Shown here: positions 62,462 through 64,000 of the stretch, piece after piece
Position numbering within the stretch: the stretch's first letter is position 1
How the letters are laid out: each line of letters begins with the position of its first letter
Assembly (NCBI GenBank): GCA_030068145.1
Contig: JAPJBO010000076.1
Location: forward strand, 310,001 to 374,000
Reading direction: 5' to 3'
DNA: 64,000 nt
Origin: Diplonema papillatum
Taxonomy: Eukaryota; Euglenozoa; Diplonemea; Diplonemida; Diplonemidae
Notes under the pieces: model-generated
What the model was told of the DNA's origin: nothing
What the model saw: only the letters and a program-made list of their open reading frames with translations
The model's database searches: none
Made by a program: the position numbers and the translations under genes

Positions 62462-64000
62462 GGACACTGGACGACCTCAAGGAGCTGGGGCACCTGGCGC
62501 GCGAAGCCCTGAGGCTCTGGCGGTGGCGGAACATCGACAGGAAGAACCTGGAAGGGATTGGTGAGGGCGTGGACCGCAACGCAACGCTGCGACTGCTGGA
62601 AGTAGGGCGCGGGAAAGGGGAGGCTAGGGAAGAGCGCGGAGCGACTGCCGTCAACCTTAGCGCGTATGAACGAGGTGTGCTCAGGCACATCATGGCGGAT
62701 GCAGTGCTGCCGCAGACGCGGTTGCACCAACGGAAGATGCAACCGAGCGCAACGTGCAAGTACTGCGGAAAGGAAGACGAGGACCACCTACACATGTGGT
62801 GGCGATGTGGAGAGTGGGACGCCATACGAACGACGTATGCGGTAACCGCGCTAGAATGGCAGAAATGGCCGAAGTGTATGTCCGTTTGCGGGATCAAACC
62901 GAAGAAAGAGAGAGGAGGTGAAGGAGCAGGGGCATGGGTCTGCAGGGGCTTGACGCGCCAACTTGTCAACAGTGTGCAGGGCATGATGGTCCAGATCACC
63001 CTGGAGAGGCAGAGGAGGGACAAGAAGCCGGTGCAGCGGGAAAGCGACGGACGTGGGCTTGCATATCCTTGGGAGTGGGCGCCGCAGGAGACGGAAGTGA
63101 TCCAGAATTCACTGGCGGACTACATGCCCAGAAACTGGAAGCATGGAAGGGCGCTATACTTAGCGCTGGCGCAATGGCTGGCGACACTGCGTTGGGCCAA
63201 GAGCGAGGAAGAGATGGCGGTGACGTTCATAGAACTCGCCGTGGACTTTGAAGTCGAATCCGGAATGGACCTGCCGCGACGCGGACAGAAGGCGGTTGGG
63301 CCGGAAGACGCAGAGGACGGAGAGGAGGACGCAGGCCAGAAAAGGGAAGCGCATGGAGGAGCTGCGCTCGCGGGAAAAATGAGGACGCTGTTGGGGATGC
63401 TCAAGACGCTCCAAGGAACCCACGATGGGGAGCTTTTGCCGGCAAGAAAGAAATCAATAGGTTGGCTGCGGCGGCTCGGCGCGTCAGGACGGTGGACGGA
63501 GGGTCTGGAGAGGCGCTGTATCCTGGGCAGAGATACCCTGCAAGCGCTACGAGGGCTCGAGGTGTCGGCAGGAGAGTACACGAAGGCAGAACACGGAAAG
63601 GTACAAACAGAGCGCAGGGAAGACGGGGAGAGACTAGGAAAATTCGATTTCAAAAAGTGGTACCCATCGGACGAGGAAAGGGGGCGACGGGCCCAGAAGT
63701 GGTTCACCTTAGCGGAACAGGAGAATCAGGCGGGACGAGGAGGGAGGAGCTCGAAGAGGAACACCGCCCAGGGCAAGGAAGTGTCAAGAGGTGCGCCGGA
63801 GGCAGAGGGCGCGAACCAGGATACGAAGGCGGAACAGCGCGCACGAGGACGACCGGCTCTGAAGAGGCCCGCGCCGCAAGCGACGCGGGCGGCACGGAGT
63901 GCCAAGCAACGTAAGAAGGAAGACGAGGAGATCCAGACAGCACAGCAGGACGCCCGAGCTGAGGCGGCCGACGGACCACAGAGGCGAAAGGCAGAACAGG
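62392..64000 (+). mobile_element. Non-LTR retrotransposon, 5'-truncated, running off the window
   Basis: Same family as 6364-7982 but with the frame intact to the window end. It covers the region from just after the RT domain onward. Confidence 0.85.
62392..64000 (+). CDS. LINE ORF2 C-terminal part, partial at both ends
   Basis: Open from 62392 to the end of the window with no stop. It begins IPDDHTDETETGDG, then RTLDDLKELGHLAREALRLW and AYERGVLRHIMADAVLPQTR. The RT-distal finger CKYCGKEDEDHLHMWWRC follows, then PWEWAPQETEVIQNSLADYM and the family signature EEMAVTFIELAVDFEVESGM. After that come charged regions rich in Glu, Arg, Lys and Gln (AQKWFTLAEQENQAGRGGRS, ARGRPALKRPAPQATRAARS), probably nucleic-acid binding. 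In place of the RNase H of the 16029 copy there is this basic region. The 6364 copy shows the sequence should end about 0.4-0.6 kb beyond the window. Confidence 0.8.

Overview
The window is nuclear DNA of a repeat-laden, intron-rich single-celled eukaryote. Exons end in GT..AG introns, introns run to several kb, and there are no operons or bacterial-type start sites. ESCRT-III and ACT-domain (aspartokinase-type) genes fit a free-living alga or related protist such as an alveolate or chromerid, but the sequence does not fix the taxon. Nearly all recognisable host exons are on the minus strand.

Host genes. (1) 808-1278: one exon of a multi-pass membrane protein. (2) 4244-9338: the ESCRT-III subunit Vps20/CHMP6, two exons across a 4.5-kb intron full of repeats. 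(3) About 34.7 kb down to 14.1 kb: exons whose splice phases match (27731-27590, 25650-25134, 22845-22642, then 15541-15392, 15000-14146) form the 3' part of a large, disordered, Q-rich, coiled-coil protein with F-x-P-x-I motifs; exons at 33010-34708 and about 29551-31363 are probably its 5' part. (4) 56763-58083: last exon of an aspartokinase-like protein with two ACT domains and a degenerate homoserine-dehydrogenase-like tail. (5) 61343-62461, plus strand: an unrecognised protein with two copies of a roughly 110-residue module, cut at its end by a retrotransposon.

Mobile DNA. Non-LTR retrotransposon copies sit at 6364-8470, 16014-19586 (long open RT/RNase H frame), 26604-26799, 47442-49244 and 62392-64000. 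Several begin and end at the same 15-bp motif (TGCACAACGTACGCA), some stacked head to tail, which suggests target-specific insertion. A degenerate tyrosine-recombinase retrotransposon (36308-42802) with split direct repeats lies inside a TIR element (36102-43171), itself inserted in a tandem array of copies of a host first exon. Several small TIR/foldback families have readable target duplications (8-bp, 4-bp, 5-bp), and some are nested.

Other repeats. SINE-like families (here called R-A to R-J) and minisatellites (12, 43, 62, 73, 84, 85, about 110, 172 and 352 bp units) fill the rest. A recurring theme is local tandem duplication of exon ends: five host exons have partial, decaying copies beside them.
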